Shown here one piece after another: positions 1 to 9,482 of a DNA stretch of 56,204 bases; position 1 is the stretch's first letter, and each line of letters starts with the position of its first letter. Position numbers and translations under genes: made by a program. This stretch comes from Pseudogemmobacter bohemicus (GTDB lineage: Bacteria; Pseudomonadota; Alphaproteobacteria; Rhodobacterales; Rhodobacteraceae), in contig NZ_QNHG01000001.1 of the NCBI RefSeq assembly GCF_003290025.1, positions 1,605,583-1,661,786 on the forward strand, read 5' to 3'. The notes under the pieces are model-generated. The model saw only the letters and a list, made by a program, of their open reading frames with translations. It made no database searches and was not told where the DNA came from.

Positions 1-1
1 T

Positions 2-955
2 CTGATCGACACCGGCGCCGAAGGCGATCTGGTGCTGATCAACGATGCTGTGGGCGACCCGGCTCAGCATGCGCTCCTGCTCGAGTTTGACAGCGTCCAT
101 GGCCGCTGGGCAACACCGGTAGGCCACGACAAGGACGGCCTCACCCTGAAGGGTCGGCACGTCCGCCTCACCTCGGCCAAGCGCATCGAAGATGTGCCCT
201 TGGCTGAGATGGGCGTCGATCTGGTGATCGACTGCACCGGCGTCTTCAAGACCGCCGAAAAGATCGCGCCGTATTTCGCGGCAGGGGTCAAAAAGGTCGT
301 GGTTTCCGCGCCGGTCAAGTCGGAAGAGGCGGTGAATGTGGTCTACGGGGTGAACCACGACCGTTATGACCCTGCCGAGCATGCGATCATCACCGCGGCC
401 AGCTGCACCACGAACTGCCTCGCGCCGGTGGTGAAGGTCATCCATGAGAACATCGGCATCCGCCATGGATCGATCACCACGATCCATGACGTGACCAACA
501 CCCAGACCATCGTCGACAGGCCCGCCAAGGACATGCGCCGCGCCCGCTCGGCGCTGATGAACCTGATCCCGACCACTACGGGCTCGGCCACGGCCATCAC
601 GATGATCTACCCGGAACTGAAGGGGCGGCTGAACGGCCACGCGGTCCGCGTGCCGCTGCTCAATGCCTCGCTGACCGACTGCGTGTTCGAGGTCGAACGA
701 CCGACAACGGCGGAAGAGGTGAACGGGCTGTTCGCCGCCGCGGCGGAGGGCGAGCTGAAGGGGATCCTCGGGTATGAAACCCGTCCCCTTGTCTCGACCG
801 ACTATCTGAACGACCCCCGCTCCTCCATCATCGATGCCCCGTCGACCATGGTGGTGAACGGCACCCAGGTGAAGGTCTATGCCTGGTATGACAACGAATG
901 GGGCTATGCCTGTCGCCTGGCGGACGTTACCCGTCTGGTTGCACGGTCGCTGTGA
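2..955 (+). CDS. ArsJ-associated glyceraldehyde-3-phosphate dehydrogenase (5' end outside window)
   Basis: The first visible codon is at base 2, so the start and part of the Rossmann fold lie upstream. The GAPDH hallmarks are clear: [11 protein letters not shown], the catalytic-cysteine motif [20 protein letters not shown] and the C-terminal [16 protein letters not shown] paralogues next to arsJ are known to use arsenate in place of phosphate, making 1-arseno-3-phosphoglycerate, which ArsJ exports. The stop overlaps the arsJ start by one base (TGATG), so the two are translationally coupled, which argues for the arsenic role over central glycolysis. The family call is certain; the arsenic role is inferred from context. 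Confidence 0.93.
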   Translation: MIDTGAEGDLVLINDAVGDPAQHALLLEFDSVHGRWATPVGHDKDGLTLKGRHVRLTSAKRIEDVPLAEMGVDLVIDCTGVFKTAEKIAPYFAAGVKKVVVSAPVKSEEAVNVVYGVNHDRYDPAEHAIITAASCTTNCLAPVVKVIHENIGIRHGSITTIHDVTNTQTIVDRPAKDMRRARSALMNLIPTTTGSATAITMIYPELKGRLNGHAVRVPLLNASLTDCVFEVERPTTAEEVNGLFAAAAEGELKGILGYETRPLVSTDYLNDPRSSIIDAPSTMVVNGTQVKVYAWYDNEWGYACRLADVTRLVARSL

Positions 956-2238
956 TGGCCGAGAGCGCGATCTCCAACCCGCTTCGGGCCTATGCGGCGG
1001 TCACCGCCGCCTATTGGGCCTTCATGCTCTCCGATGGCGCGCTTCGGATGCTGGTGCTGTTGCATTTCAACAGCCTCGGGTTCTCGCCCATCCAGCTTGC
1101 CTATCTGTTCCTGCTCTACGAGATGGCCGGGATCATCACCAATCTTTGCGTCGGCTGGATCGCCGCCCGGTTCGGCCTGGCCGCAACGCTCTATGGCGGG
1201 CTCGCCCTCCAGATTGCTGCCCTGGCCGCGCTGACCCAGCTCGATCCATCCTGGAGCGTTGCCGCATCGGTGGCCTTCGTCATGGCTGTCCAGGGCGCGA
1301 GTGGCGTCGCGAAGGACCTGGCCAAGATGTCCTCGAAGTCGGCGGTCAAGCTGCTCGCGCCATCCGGTGAAGGCGGGCTCTTCCGCTGGGTCGCCATTCT
1401 CACCGGCTCGAAGAATGCGGTGAAGGGCGCCGGGTTCTTCCTCGGCGCGGCGCTCCTTGGCCTTGCCGGCTTCGCGGTGGCCATCTGGTCCATGGCGGCC
1501 GTCCTGGCGGTGATCCTGATCGCCACGGCCATTTTCCTGCCGAAGGGCCTGCCAGTCGGTAAGAAAGGCACGAAATTCAGCAGCGTGTGGTCGCGCGATC
1601 CGCTGATCAACCGCCTCAGCCTGGCGCGGATGTTCCTGTTCGGGGCCCGCGATGTCTGGTTCGTGGTCGGCATCCCGATCTACTTCCAGGCCGTGCTGTC
1701 CGATGGCACCGCGGAGGGGCGGCGCGAGGCCTTCTTCCTGATCGGGGGCTTCATGGCACTGTGGATCATCGCCTATGGCGCGGTCCAGGGCTTCGCCCCG
1801 AAGATCGTCAGGTCCGCGACCGACCCGAAACGCGCCGCGATCCGGTGGGCCGGGCTGCTGGTGCCGATCCCCTTTGCCCTGGCGGCGCTCGCCTTCCTCT
1901 CGCCGGCTCCGGCGATCTGGCTGACGGCCTCGATCGTCACCGGACTGCTGATCTTCGGCTTCGTTTTCGCCGTCAACAGCGCGGTCCATTCCTACCTGAT
2001 CCTCGCTTTCTCGAAGAATGAGCGGGTCACCATGGATGTGGGCTTCTACTACATGGCCAATGCGGCGGGCCGTCTTCTCGGAACGCTGCTTTCTGGCCTG
2101 AGCTACCAGTTCGGCGGCCTGCCGCTCTGCCTCGCGACCTCGGGCGTGATGGCACTGGCCAGCTGGCTCGCCATCCAACGACTGAAGCCGGACGCGACAC
2201 CCGGCCTCGAAACCACCTCTTCCGCCAAATCTGCCTAG
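955..2238 (+). CDS. arsJ: ArsJ organoarsenical efflux MFS transporter
   Basis: A 427-residue, very hydrophobic MFS protein with about 12 membrane segments. It carries the ArsJ-type N-terminus (YWAFMLSDGALRMLVLLHF) and the conserved GASGVAKDLAKMSSKSAVK loop between the halves. ArsJ exports the unstable 1-arseno-3-phosphoglycerate made by its partner GAPDH, giving arsenate resistance. The ATG at 955 is chosen because it overlaps the GAPDH stop; an in-frame upstream start at 898 would lie inside the GAPDH gene. The 216 bases downstream, up to the arsR stop, hold no convincing gene. Confidence 0.92.
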   Translation: MAESAISNPLRAYAAVTAAYWAFMLSDGALRMLVLLHFNSLGFSPIQLAYLFLLYEMAGIITNLCVGWIAARFGLAATLYGGLALQIAALAALTQLDPSWSVAASVAFVMAVQGASGVAKDLAKMSSKSAVKLLAPSGEGGLFRWVAILTGSKNAVKGAGFFLGAALLGLAGFAVAIWSMAAVLAVILIATAIFLPKGLPVGKKGTKFSSVWSRDPLINRLSLARMFLFGARDVWFVVGIPIYFQAVLSDGTAEGRREAFFLIGGFMALWIIAYGAVQGFAPKIVRSATDPKRAAIRWAGLLVPIPFALAALAFLSPAPAIWLTASIVTGLLIFGFVFAVNSAVHSYLILAFSKNERVTMDVGFYYMANAAGRLLGTLLSGLSYQFGGLPLCLATSGVMALASWLAIQRLKPDATPGLETTSSAKSA

Positions 2239-2454
2239 GAGAAAGCGCCGCATCGCTCTGAGGCGTCGGACCCGACTTTCCTGGTAGCTCCGGCGGCTTG
2301 GGTGAAGATGGCCGCGAACGATCCATCTGCTCACTCGAATAATACGTTCAAGACACCCAACGGCTGTGAAGATATCGTGGCCTATCTTCGCGGAATTGTG
2401 AGATAGGTTCGGGCGAGCTTGGGAGGGTATACCCGCCTGGGTGTCAGACGAGTT

Positions 2455-2784
2455 TTAGCGCTCCTCGCTACCCGGAGAGGACGCATCCGGCAGGCAGACC
2501 CTTCCCGCACAGCAGTCTTCCATTAGAAATCGCAGCAGGCCGTTCAGGGCATCGAACTCGGCGGTGTAGAGGATCGACCGGCTTTCTCGGCGCGAGGACA
2601 CCAGGCCCGCACGCTCCAGCTCTTTCATATGGAAGCTGACATTCGATGCGGTGACCCCGGCTTGTTCGGCGATCAGGCCCGCAGCCAAACCTTCCGGCCC
2701 CGCGACGACCAGCATCCGCAGGATGCGCAGGCGGGTTTCCTGAGACAGGGCCCCGAAGGACAAGAGCGCTTGACGTTCATCCAT
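2455..2784 (-). CDS. arsR: ArsR-family arsenic-responsive repressor
   Basis: A 109-residue winged-helix protein with the ArsR/SmtB fold: LSQETRLRILRML, a recognition helix around residues 44-57 (GVTASNVSFHMKELERAG) and a beta wing (RESRSILYTA). It lacks the classical ELCVCDL metal site. Instead it has three C-terminal cysteines (C91, C92, C97), the arrangement known from Acidithiobacillus-type ArsR proteins that bind As(III). It is divergent from the DUF6428-arsC-acr3 operon and only 42 bases separate the two starts, so it very likely represses both directions from one operator. Confidence 0.92.
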   Translation of the reverse strand: MDERQALLSFGALSQETRLRILRMLVVAGPEGLAAGLIAEQAGVTASNVSFHMKELERAGLVSSRRESRSILYTAEFDALNGLLRFLMEDCCAGRVCLPDASSPGSEER

Positions 2785-2785
2785 T

Positions 2786-2811
2786 ATTTGACGATCCTAG
2801 AAGTGTCGAAT
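2786..2811. promoter_or_regulatory. Candidate ArsR operator between arsR and the ars operon
   Basis: An imperfect dyad, ATTTGAC (2786-2792) and GTCGAAT (2805-2811), six of seven bases symmetrical with a 12-base spacer, lies in the short divergent intergenic region. This is where an ArsR dimer should sit to control both transcripts. Binding is inferred from position and symmetry only. Confidence 0.5.
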
Positions 2812-2826
2812 CAATAGGTATCGCAA

Positions 2827-3357
2827 ATGACGGTCCAAAGCAACATCGGCGCGCCGACCGGCGCGGCCGACCCGCAAGATATCACCATCGGCGAGCTTCT
2901 CGAGGCCCTCCGCAACGTCGAGGATCGGCCCTTGGTCTTCACCTATGACGGCCAGGAGGTGCGACCCGGTTACCACGTCACCGAGGTGAAGGCCGGGCAG
3001 TTTCGCGCGCTGGATTGCGGCGGAAACCCGGAGGCCTGGACGGAGATCTTCGTCCAGCTCTGGGACGTCAATGAGGATCGGGCGCATATGCCCGCAGGAC
3101 TTTTCACCAGGATCATCGGCAAGGTTATCGATCATGTGTCTCTCGACCCACAGGCGAAACTGACCTTCGAGGTCAGTGACGCGGTGAGGCCGATGCAACT
3201 GCATCGCGCGGCTTACCCCAGCCTCGCGGACGACCGCGTGATCGTTGCGCTGTCACCGCGCCCGGCAAGCTGCAAACCACGCGACCGCTGGCTTGATGAC
3301 CAGAAGGCCGCTTCGGCCTGCTGCGCACCCGTGGCGAAACAGAGCTGCTGCGGGTGA
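2827..3357 (+). CDS. DUF6428 family protein with cysteine-rich C-terminus
   Basis: A 176-residue soluble protein, first gene of the ars operon. It resembles the DUF6428 proteins found in alphaproteobacterial arsenic operons; no biochemical function is known to me. The body (ITIGELLEALRN, VFTYDGQEVRPGYHVTEVKAG, DCGGNPEAWTEIFVQLWD) looks like a compact alpha/beta domain. The last 15 residues carry two CC pairs (ACCAP and SCCG), a likely thiolate site for As(III) or another soft metal. It ends seven bases before arsC, so the two are co-transcribed. The function as an arsenite sensor, carrier or detoxification factor is inference. Confidence 0.8.
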   Translation: MTVQSNIGAPTGAADPQDITIGELLEALRNVEDRPLVFTYDGQEVRPGYHVTEVKAGQFRALDCGGNPEAWTEIFVQLWDVNEDRAHMPAGLFTRIIGKVIDHVSLDPQAKLTFEVSDAVRPMQLHRAAYPSLADDRVIVALSPRPASCKPRDRWLDDQKAASACCAPVAKQSCCG

Positions 3358-3364
3358 TGTGGGA

Positions 3365-3796
3365 ATGGACGTCATCATCTACCACAATCCGGAATGTGGC
3401 ACCTCCCGGAACACGCTCGGGCTGATCCGCAATGCCGGTATCGAGCCGCATGTGATCGAATATCTGAAGACCCCGCCGTCGCGGATCATGCTGGAGAGCC
3501 TGGTGGCGCGGATGGGCATCCCGCTTCGCGCGCTGCTGCGTGAGAAAGGCACGCCATATGCAGAGCTGGGTCTTGGCGACCCGGCGATGACGGAGGCGCA
3601 GATCCTCGATGCGATGCTCGAACATCCGATCCTGATTAACCGTCCCATCGTGGTGAGCCCCAAGGGGGTGCGTCTCTGCCGCCCCTCCGAGGCGGTGCTG
3701 GATCTCTTGCCGCCCCAGCTGGGCGCATTCTCGAAAGAAGACGGCGAGCCGGTGGTCGATGCGAATGGAAATCGCGTCCTGCCGGAAGCGCCCTGA
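3365..3796 (+). CDS. arsC: Glutaredoxin-dependent arsenate reductase ArsC
   Basis: A 143-residue ArsC of the thioredoxin-fold, glutathione/glutaredoxin-coupled class. The catalytic motif [10 protein letters not shown] places the nucleophile at Cys11. The downstream arginine region [18 protein letters not shown] is typical of residues that stabilise arsenate. It reduces As(V) to As(III), the substrate of the Acr3 pump encoded next. The ATG at 3365 is preferred to a frame-compatible start at 3245, which would overlap DUF6428 heavily and give a non-ArsC N-terminus. Confidence 0.95.
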   Translation: MDVIIYHNPECGTSRNTLGLIRNAGIEPHVIEYLKTPPSRIMLESLVARMGIPLRALLREKGTPYAELGLGDPAMTEAQILDAMLEHPILINRPIVVSPKGVRLCRPSEAVLDLLPPQLGAFSKEDGEPVVDANGNRVLPEAP

Positions 3797-3812
3797 ACGG
3801 AGTTCATCCCTT

Positions 3813-4889
3813 ATGACGTCCCCTCAACCGACCAGACGGCTGTCCTTTCTGGACCGCTGGCTGACGCTCTGGATCTTTGCGGCCATGGCGATTGGCATCG
3901 CCCTGGGCACTGTATGGCCGGGGCTGCCGGTCGCACTCAACGACCTTTCGATCGGCACGACCAATATCCCGATCGCCATCGGCCTGATCCTGATGATGTA
4001 TCCGCCCCTGGCAAAGGTCAGGTATGAGGAGTTGCCGCGGGTGTTCCAGGATCGCCGGGTGCTGATCCTGTCGCTGATCCAGAATTGGATCATCGGTCCG
4101 GTCCTGATGTTCGTTCTCGCCGTCATCTTCCTGCACGATCAGCCGGAATACATGACCGGACTGATCCTGATCGGGCTGGCACGCTGCATCGCCATGGTGC
4201 TGGTCTGGAACCAGCTCGCCCGGGGCGACGGCCAGTATGTGGCGGCGCTGGTCGCCTTCAACTCGGTGTTCCAGATCCTGTTCTTCTCGGCCTACGCCTG
4301 GTTTTTCCTGTCGGTCCTGCCGCCGCTGTTCGGGCTGGAGGGAAGCGTGATCGACGTGAGCTTCTGGACGATCACGGAGGCGGTGCTGATCTATCTTGGA
4401 ATCCCGTTCCTCGCCGGTTTCCTGACCCGCCGGATCCTCGTCGCGCACAAAGGCGAGGCCTGGTATGAAACCGCCTTCCTGCCGCGCATCGGCCCGATCA
4501 CCCTGGCGGCGCTTCTGTTTACCATCGTGGCGATGTTCAGCCTGAAAGGCGGCGATGTCGTCGCGCTGCCGACGGATGCTCTTCGCATCGCCGTGCCGCT
4601 GGCGCTCTACTTCATCATCCAGTTCCTGGTCAGCTTCGCCATGGGCCGGATGATCCAGGCGGATTATCCGCGCACCACCGCCATCGCCTTCACGGCGGCC
4701 GGGAACAACTTCGAGCTGGCCATCGCGGTGGCCATCGCCGCCTTCGGCCTCGCCTCGCCCGTAGCCTTTGCCGCGGTGATCGGCCCCTTGGTCGAAGTGC
4801 CCGCGCTGATCCTGCTGGTCCATGTCGCCCTGCGGCTCGGGCGGCGCTGGTTCCCGGACGCGCCTCCGGCTGAGGAGGTCCGCGCATGA
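3813..4889 (+). CDS. acr3: Acr3 arsenite efflux permease
   Basis: A 358-residue integral membrane protein of the Acr3 (BART superfamily) type with about ten membrane helices. It contains the conserved cysteine segment [12 protein letters not shown] (Cys125) and the conserved glutamate segment [13 protein letters not shown] (Glu301), both needed for As(III) transport in studied Acr3 proteins. It pumps arsenite out of the cell using the proton gradient. The ATG at 3813 follows arsC by 16 bases. The stop overlaps the arsH start (ATGA at 4886), showing a tightly packed operon. Confidence 0.95.
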   Translation: MTSPQPTRRLSFLDRWLTLWIFAAMAIGIALGTVWPGLPVALNDLSIGTTNIPIAIGLILMMYPPLAKVRYEELPRVFQDRRVLILSLIQNWIIGPVLMFVLAVIFLHDQPEYMTGLILIGLARCIAMVLVWNQLARGDGQYVAALVAFNSVFQILFFSAYAWFFLSVLPPLFGLEGSVIDVSFWTITEAVLIYLGIPFLAGFLTRRILVAHKGEAWYETAFLPRIGPITLAALLFTIVAMFSLKGGDVVALPTDALRIAVPLALYFIIQFLVSFAMGRMIQADYPRTTAIAFTAAGNNFELAIAVAIAAFGLASPVAFAAVIGPLVEVPALILLVHVALRLGRRWFPDAPPAEEVRA

Positions 4890-5593
4890 CCGATCTGCCG
4901 AACCTGACTGATGCCGTTCAGCTGCCGTCACTAGCGGACCTGACCGGCCCCGCATCCGGCCACCCGCCCCGCATTCTGCTCCTCTATGGCTCGCTGCGGG
5001 AACGGTCCTACAGCCGCTTTCTCACCCAGGAAGCGGAACGGCTGCTCCGGCACTTTGGCTGCGAGACACGGGTGTTCGACCCTAAAGGGCTGCCCTTGCC
5101 GGATGAGACCGATGCCGATCACCCGAAGGTGCAGGAGCTGCGCGAGCTTTGCCTCTGGTCCGAGGGCCAGGTCTGGACAAGCCCGGAACGCCACGGCGCG
5201 ATGACCGGCGTCATGAAAAGCCAGATCGACTGGATTCCGCTGTCCATGGGTGCGGTCCGCCCGACCCAAGGCCGGACACTGGCGGTCATGCAGGTCTCGG
5301 GCGGCAGCCAGAGCTTCAATGCGGTCAATCAGATGCGCATCTTGGGGCGCTGGATGCGGATGCTGACCATCCCGAACCAGTCCTCCGTCGCCAAGGCCTA
5401 TGAGGAGTTCGACGCGGCAGGAAGGATGCGGCAATCGCCCTATTACGACCGGGTGGTCGACGTGATGGAAGAGCTGGTGAAGTTCACCCTTCTGACCCGG
5501 GACATCTCCGGGCACCTCACCGACCGCTACAGCGAACGCAAAGAGGCGGCGGCCAAATTGCACCATCGCCTCAACCTCGGGGCCGCGACGTGA
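4886..5593 (+). CDS. arsH: ArsH NADPH-dependent FMN reductase (organoarsenical oxidase)
   Basis: A 235-residue flavodoxin-fold protein with the ArsH FMN-binding loop [10 protein letters not shown] near residues 35-44, the [20 protein letters not shown] segment and [21 protein letters not shown]. ArsH oxidises trivalent methyl and aromatic arsenicals to less toxic pentavalent forms with NADPH/FMN. The ATGA overlap with acr3 and a GTGA overlap with the following MFS gene place it in the middle of one transcript. Confidence 0.94.
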   Translation: MTDLPNLTDAVQLPSLADLTGPASGHPPRILLLYGSLRERSYSRFLTQEAERLLRHFGCETRVFDPKGLPLPDETDADHPKVQELRELCLWSEGQVWTSPERHGAMTGVMKSQIDWIPLSMGAVRPTQGRTLAVMQVSGGSQSFNAVNQMRILGRWMRMLTIPNQSSVAKAYEEFDAAGRMRQSPYYDRVVDVMEELVKFTLLTRDISGHLTDRYSERKEAAAKLHHRLNLGAAT

Positions 5594-6795
5594 GGCAAGC
5601 CCCAATCGTGGCCGCCCTGGGCGTCACGCAGATCATCGGCTACGGGTCGATCTATTACGCCTATCCTATCCTCGCGCCCGCGATTGCGGCCGAGTTCGGC
5701 GTGCAGGAGCCGGTCCTATTCGGCATCCTCTCCGCGGGCCTTCTCCTCGGCGGGCTGGCCTCTCCGGTGCTCGGGCGTCAGATCGACCGGTTCGGCGGGG
5801 CGCAGGTCATGTGCGCGGGCAGCCTGGCGATGGCGCTGCTGAGCCTGCTCATCGCCGGATCCCCGAACATCTATGTGTTCGGGGGCCTGACACTTCTGAT
5901 CGAGCTCCTTAGCTTTGCGGTCCTCTATGACGCGGCGTTTTCCGTCCTGGCGCAGAAGAGGCCCAATGACACGCGGCGCGCGATCACCAATCTGACCCTG
6001 ATCGCAGGCTTCGCCTCGACGATCTTCTGGCCGGTATCGGGCTGGCTTGTCACAGAGATCGGCTGGCAGGGAGCTTACCTCGTCTTTGCGGCACTTCACC
6101 TGTTCCTGGCCGTGCCCTTGCACGGCTGGATCTCCGCGGCGCCACGTTCGGCCGAGAAGGCTGCGGTTGAAGAGCAGAGGCCGAAACCAGACGAGAGATA
6201 CATCCCTCTTAAGGGCCGAACCGCGCGGCGCGCCTTCATCCTTCTTGGGATCGCCTTTGGGCTGACAGGCATGGCGATCTCGGCCCTGGGTGTCCACCTT
6301 GTCCTCGCCCTGCAATCTCTCGGCCTCGGAAGCTCATCCTACCTGATTGCCATGCTGATGGGGCCGGCACAGGTCGCCATTCGGGTGGTGGATGCCACCC
6401 TGTGGCGCAACCAGCATCCGCTCCTCGTCGCCATCGTGTCCAGTGCGGCCATCCCGGCGGCGCTCGCCCTCCTGCTGCTACCGGGGCCGGCAATGATACT
6501 GGCCGTTTGCTTCGCGATCAGCTTCGGTGCGGGTCAGGGCCTGTCGAGCATCGTGCGCGGCGCGGTGCCGGTGGCGTTGTTCGGGTCAGAGGGAACAGGG
6601 CAGAGGCTGGGCCGCCTAGCCGCTATCCGCAGCGTGTTGGGTGCCTCTGCCCCGTTTCTATTTTCCTGGATTGCCTCAGCATCCTCGATGCCGTTTGCTA
6701 TCGGCATCGTAATGACGGTGGGCCTGTGCGGCCTTGGAGCGCTGGTATGGCTTTATCGTGAGCTTCGGCTGGCAGAGAAGTATGGTGCAAGGTGA
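5590..6795 (+). CDS. MFS transporter at the end of the ars operon (ArsK-like candidate)
   Basis: A 401-residue MFS permease starting at GTG 5590, whose TGA overlap with arsH shows translational coupling. Twelve hydrophobic segments are visible, with the loop-2/3 MFS signature [18 protein letters not shown] proteins in this position include ArsK, which exports As(III), Sb(III) and trivalent organoarsenicals. The assignment to ArsK is by context; the protein is not close to ArsJ. It is the last intact gene before an IS remnant, so anything further downstream in the original operon has been lost or replaced. Confidence 0.8.
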   Translation: MRQAPIVAALGVTQIIGYGSIYYAYPILAPAIAAEFGVQEPVLFGILSAGLLLGGLASPVLGRQIDRFGGAQVMCAGSLAMALLSLLIAGSPNIYVFGGLTLLIELLSFAVLYDAAFSVLAQKRPNDTRRAITNLTLIAGFASTIFWPVSGWLVTEIGWQGAYLVFAALHLFLAVPLHGWISAAPRSAEKAAVEEQRPKPDERYIPLKGRTARRAFILLGIAFGLTGMAISALGVHLVLALQSLGLGSSSYLIAMLMGPAQVAIRVVDATLWRNQHPLLVAIVSSAAIPAALALLLLPGPAMILAVCFAISFGAGQGLSSIVRGAVPVALFGSEGTGQRLGRLAAIRSVLGASAPFLFSWIASASSMPFAIGIVMTVGLCGLGALVWLYRELRLAEKYGAR

Positions 6796-6828
6796 AATAA
6801 CGAAGAGTGGCAGAGCATCCACTTGGTC

Positions 6829-7240
6829 GGCTTTGTTGCAAAAATCGGTCGTTGTTGAGATGTGCTCCTTTTCCGCTTTGTAATTAGGCTACGCGTTTGA
6901 TCTCGGCGGTGCCGAGTGCATTGAAGCGGTTCATGAGTGCTACGCGGGTCTGGACTTCAGCTGTCTGGCGATCCGGATCACGTGATGCGATACGTTCCCC
7001 GAATGCCTTGAGACACTTCATCTTTGCCTCTATCCGACTTCGGGCATGATCTCCGGACCAGCGTTTCCAGGCTGCCCGCCCTATGCGTTGTACAGCCTTG
7101 AGGGTCTCGTGGGCGGGACAGCTCTCCCTCCATAGTCGGCCGCTCTTGCGGATGGGTATGACCGCTGTGCCGCCGCGCTCCAGGATCGCGGTGTCGCATC
7201 CCCTTGTGTCAAAGGCACCGTCGTAGATCCAACCGTGCGC
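6829..7240 (-). mobile_element. 3' remnant of an IS5-family (IS903-type) insertion sequence
   Basis: The left end begins with GGCTTTGTTGCAAAAATC at 6829, the typical terminal repeat of IS903-group elements. About 410 bases remain. The element stops abruptly near 7240, inside the transposase gene, and no matching right end is visible before the toxin gene at 7349. It is therefore a one-ended fossil marking a past rearrangement between the arsenic island and the toxin-antitoxin pair. Confidence 0.8.
6884..7240 (-). pseudogene. IS903-type transposase, C-terminal fragment
   Basis: Reading leftward from about 7240 gives WIYDGAFDTRGCDTAILERG, then PIRKSGRLWRESCPAHETL, RSRIEAKMKCLKAFGERI and the terminal MNRFNALGTAEIKRVA before a TAA at 6884. 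The second catalytic Asp (GAFDT) and the Glu of the R..E.K motif remain, but the first Asp and the whole N-terminal half are missing, so it cannot act. The gene lacks a start codon. Confidence 0.82.
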
Positions 7241-7348
7241 GAGTCATATCGCTATGCCCGCAGTTCATGACTTCTCGATCCGCCGCAGGTCAGCGACGAG
7301 TTAGACATCATTTCTGTATGATGGGAACAGCTACAGCCCGAAACGCCC

Positions 7349-8215
7349 TCAGTTTCGCAGGCCAAGCGCTTTCAGCCAAGCATCGACCTGACCGAAGGCA
7401 TCTCGCTGCCATTGATCCGCATCTCGGCCACCCAGTATCTGGCTGTCCTCCACAAAGCGACGAACGCTGGTGGGACCAAAGCCTTCAATGGCGTCAAACT
7501 TTCCGTCGATGTAGCGGTATCCTGTAACTGCGCTGATGTGCTCCACCAACGGCCTGCACGCGGCGGCTAAGGCGTCTACACCCTCGGGATAGTTACGGAT
7601 GCAGTAGTATATGTCGTAGGCGTCCTTCTGCTTAAGGCGGTTCTGCAGCGCATGCCCTTTCATCGCGAGCAAAGCAGGCACCGAACAAACCGCCAGCTCA
7701 ACGGTGTTGCGACCGCCGTTAGGCATGGTGCCATCAATCGAGACCAGTTCGTGAAAACGAATGGCCAAATCTGCTCCGTCGGCTCGCTGCACAGCAAAGT
7801 CTGCGATGATCGGCGGATTATTCTTCACGACCTCTGCGTCGCGCGGCATCAGAAAATCAACTACGACATCAATTCCAGGACCGTCGTCACGAGCCGAAAC
7901 GGTCCGGACGAGCTGAAACCTTCTGAAGCCAGCTCGCTGACTGTAACCTTGCGCCATTAGCGCTTCGACCAGCGTGGCGTATTCACCGTCCCCCAATGCT
8001 TCTGCGTCGAGGCTCAGATCGACGTCAAGCGTGCCGACATGAGGCATTTCCTCGTTTTCGAGCAAGAGCCAGGGAACCGCACCCCCGATAACCGCAAACT
8101 TTCCACGGAAACTTCCGAGCACCTGGCCTATTTCTATCAAAACGCTTTTGACTGCCTCGGTGGTGCGGTCATCATAGTCGTTGGCAGATTGCGGGTCTTG
8201 CGGCATTACTACCAA
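7349..8215 (-). CDS. Nucleotidyltransferase toxin, AbiEii-like (type IV TA)
   Basis: A 288-residue protein with the nucleotidyltransferase fold: FAVIGGAVPWLLL followed by GTLDVDLSLD, where the paired aspartates bind metal, and a later DVVVDFL aspartate strand. AbiEii/MenT-type toxins transfer nucleotides to RNA targets and halt translation. It overlaps the upstream antitoxin by seven bases (8209-8215), the standard antitoxin-first arrangement. The start at GTG/ATG 8215 gives a short polar lead; a later start at MPQDPQS (8206) is equally possible. Function as a phage-exclusion or plasmid-stability toxin is from the family. Confidence 0.78.
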   Translation of the reverse strand: MVVMPQDPQSANDYDDRTTEAVKSVLIEIGQVLGSFRGKFAVIGGAVPWLLLENEEMPHVGTLDVDLSLDAEALGDGEYATLVEALMAQGYSQRAGFRRFQLVRTVSARDDGPGIDVVVDFLMPRDAEVVKNNPPIIADFAVQRADGADLAIRFHELVSIDGTMPNGGRNTVELAVCSVPALLAMKGHALQNRLKQKDAYDIYYCIRNYPEGVDALAAACRPLVEHISAVTGYRYIDGKFDAIEGFGPTSVRRFVEDSQILGGRDADQWQRDAFGQVDAWLKALGLRN

Positions 8216-9288
8216 CTCAATTTCTCCTGCCGCAAATGTTCAGCAGCCTCTTTACCTCTTTCACCGCTAGCAGACAAATCGAGATAGGTCTGGACCGCAC
8301 CCGTACAACGGATGCCTTCCGCAGGCATAATCGTATCTCGGAACAGGCCATCGTCCTTCAAGACCGTGATCGCCACATTTTCTCCCTTGGCTGTGCGCTC
8401 GAGCCCCAGTTCCGCGACGAGACGCTCGAGCCCATCATTGTCACAATAGAAAAACTGCGTGGAATGCCGCCCGAACGGAGCGATCCACTGTGCCGCTGAA
8501 AACGACGCAAGAACGACTGTGCCGCCTTTCGCTCGCGCGCCAACTACTTTCCCGATGGCTTGTTGCAATGCGCTCCCATGGAGTGGCGTATAGAATCGCA
8601 GGCGCTTGCCCATCGGAGGCTCGTAATCTTCAGCCCAAGCATCCAACAATTGATCAGGTTCCGAAATAGCGAGGCCACCGTCCACAACACTGGCCCACTC
8701 TCTCGCCAGCAGCGCATTCCGGACATTGCTCACATGCCCGATGCTGACCCCTGCCGCCTCTGAGATATCCGTGACCCGCCATGGGCGCGCAGGATCCTGC
8801 AGCATGACACGAAGAACCTGCGACGCCTTTGGCTTGAATAACGACTTCATTTCACGTGCCTCTGCCGCCGGAGAACCAGCAGCTTCGCGCTCGATGAAGG
8901 TATTCCCAAAGATCAGTCGAGCATTGCCATGCAAGTCGACATAGCTGACGTCATCATCGACACAGAGCTTTCGGGCTTGTGGCGACAGGTAGGGCGCTAT
9001 CAGAACTGAGACCCATTGGGAGTTGTTGTGCTGACGGTACTCGTCCATTTCGTGCAGAGCTGCCCGCACATGGCGGGGCTGTCCGTTGGAAGTTATCTCG
9101 CAGACGAGCGTCCAGTCTTGACCTCCAGCTGTAATGTCGACCACCAGATCCAGCCTGTGATCCCTGTCGACATGCATCTCGAGTGTGTGGCTATGAATGT
9201 TGAGCCTGGGCACACGATCCAACAGGCTCAGCAGGGCCGCCTGAGCTTGCTCTCCAAGTCCTATCACTGGTCGACCACCTTTCAGCAT
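8209..9288 (-). CDS. AbiEi-family antitoxin / transcriptional regulator (type IV TA)
   Basis: A 359-residue protein encoded immediately upstream of the nucleotidyltransferase toxin. The N-terminal ~130 residues look like a restriction-endonuclease-type fold (LDLVVDITAGGQDWTLVCEI). A winged helix follows at about residues 155-205 (KASQVLRVMLQD, VTDISEAAGVSIGHVSNVR), then a C-terminal AbiEi-like domain (TVVLASFSAAQWIAPF). AbiEi proteins antagonise the toxin without contacting it and repress their own operon. Inverted repeats covering the start codon support autoregulation here. Confidence 0.75.
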   Translation of the reverse strand: MLKGGRPVIGLGEQAQAALLSLLDRVPRLNIHSHTLEMHVDRDHRLDLVVDITAGGQDWTLVCEITSNGQPRHVRAALHEMDEYRQHNNSQWVSVLIAPYLSPQARKLCVDDDVSYVDLHGNARLIFGNTFIEREAAGSPAAEAREMKSLFKPKASQVLRVMLQDPARPWRVTDISEAAGVSIGHVSNVRNALLAREWASVVDGGLAISEPDQLLDAWAEDYEPPMGKRLRFYTPLHGSALQQAIGKVVGARAKGGTVVLASFSAAQWIAPFGRHSTQFFYCDNDGLERLVAELGLERTAKGENVAITVLKDDGLFRDTIMPAEGIRCTGAVQTYLDLSASGERGKEAAEHLRQEKLSW

Positions 9289-9381
9289 TCGCTGAAACTA
9301 TGCCAACCAGTGAAAGTTGGCAAGATATTTCATCGAAATCCTTCATTTCAGCACACGTTGAAAACCTCAACATCGCTGAAA
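9280..9381 (-). promoter_or_regulatory. AbiEi autoregulatory operator cluster
   Basis: A perfect 7-base dyad TTTCAGC-ATTC-GCTGAAA (9280-9297) spans the antitoxin start codon. A second copy, TTTCAGC-ACAC-GTTGAAA (9346-9363), has the same 4-base spacer 66 bases upstream. A single half site GCTGAAA lies at 9375-9381. Between them are TGCCAAC/GTTGGCA (9301-9322) and the palindrome ATTTC-ATC-GAAAT. Paired inverted repeats of this kind are how studied AbiEi antitoxins bind cooperatively to shut off the operon. Confidence 0.65.
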
Positions 9382-9482
9382 TTTCCCGATGCCTTGCCAG
9401 ATCGACATGTTCGGCCAAACGCCTAGCCGCCCTGAAACTCTTGGCAATCCAATGCCGGCAGGAACGGACAGACCCTCGTAGC

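Noticed and set aside
904-2334. 476-codon minus-strand frame opposite arsJ
   Set aside because: Composition (Arg, Glu, Gly, His rich) is typical of an antisense shadow. The plus-strand ArsJ is unmistakable.
2308-2407. 32-codon ORF (starting MAANDPSAHSNN) between arsJ and arsR
   Set aside because: Too short, without a good ribosome site or known relatives.
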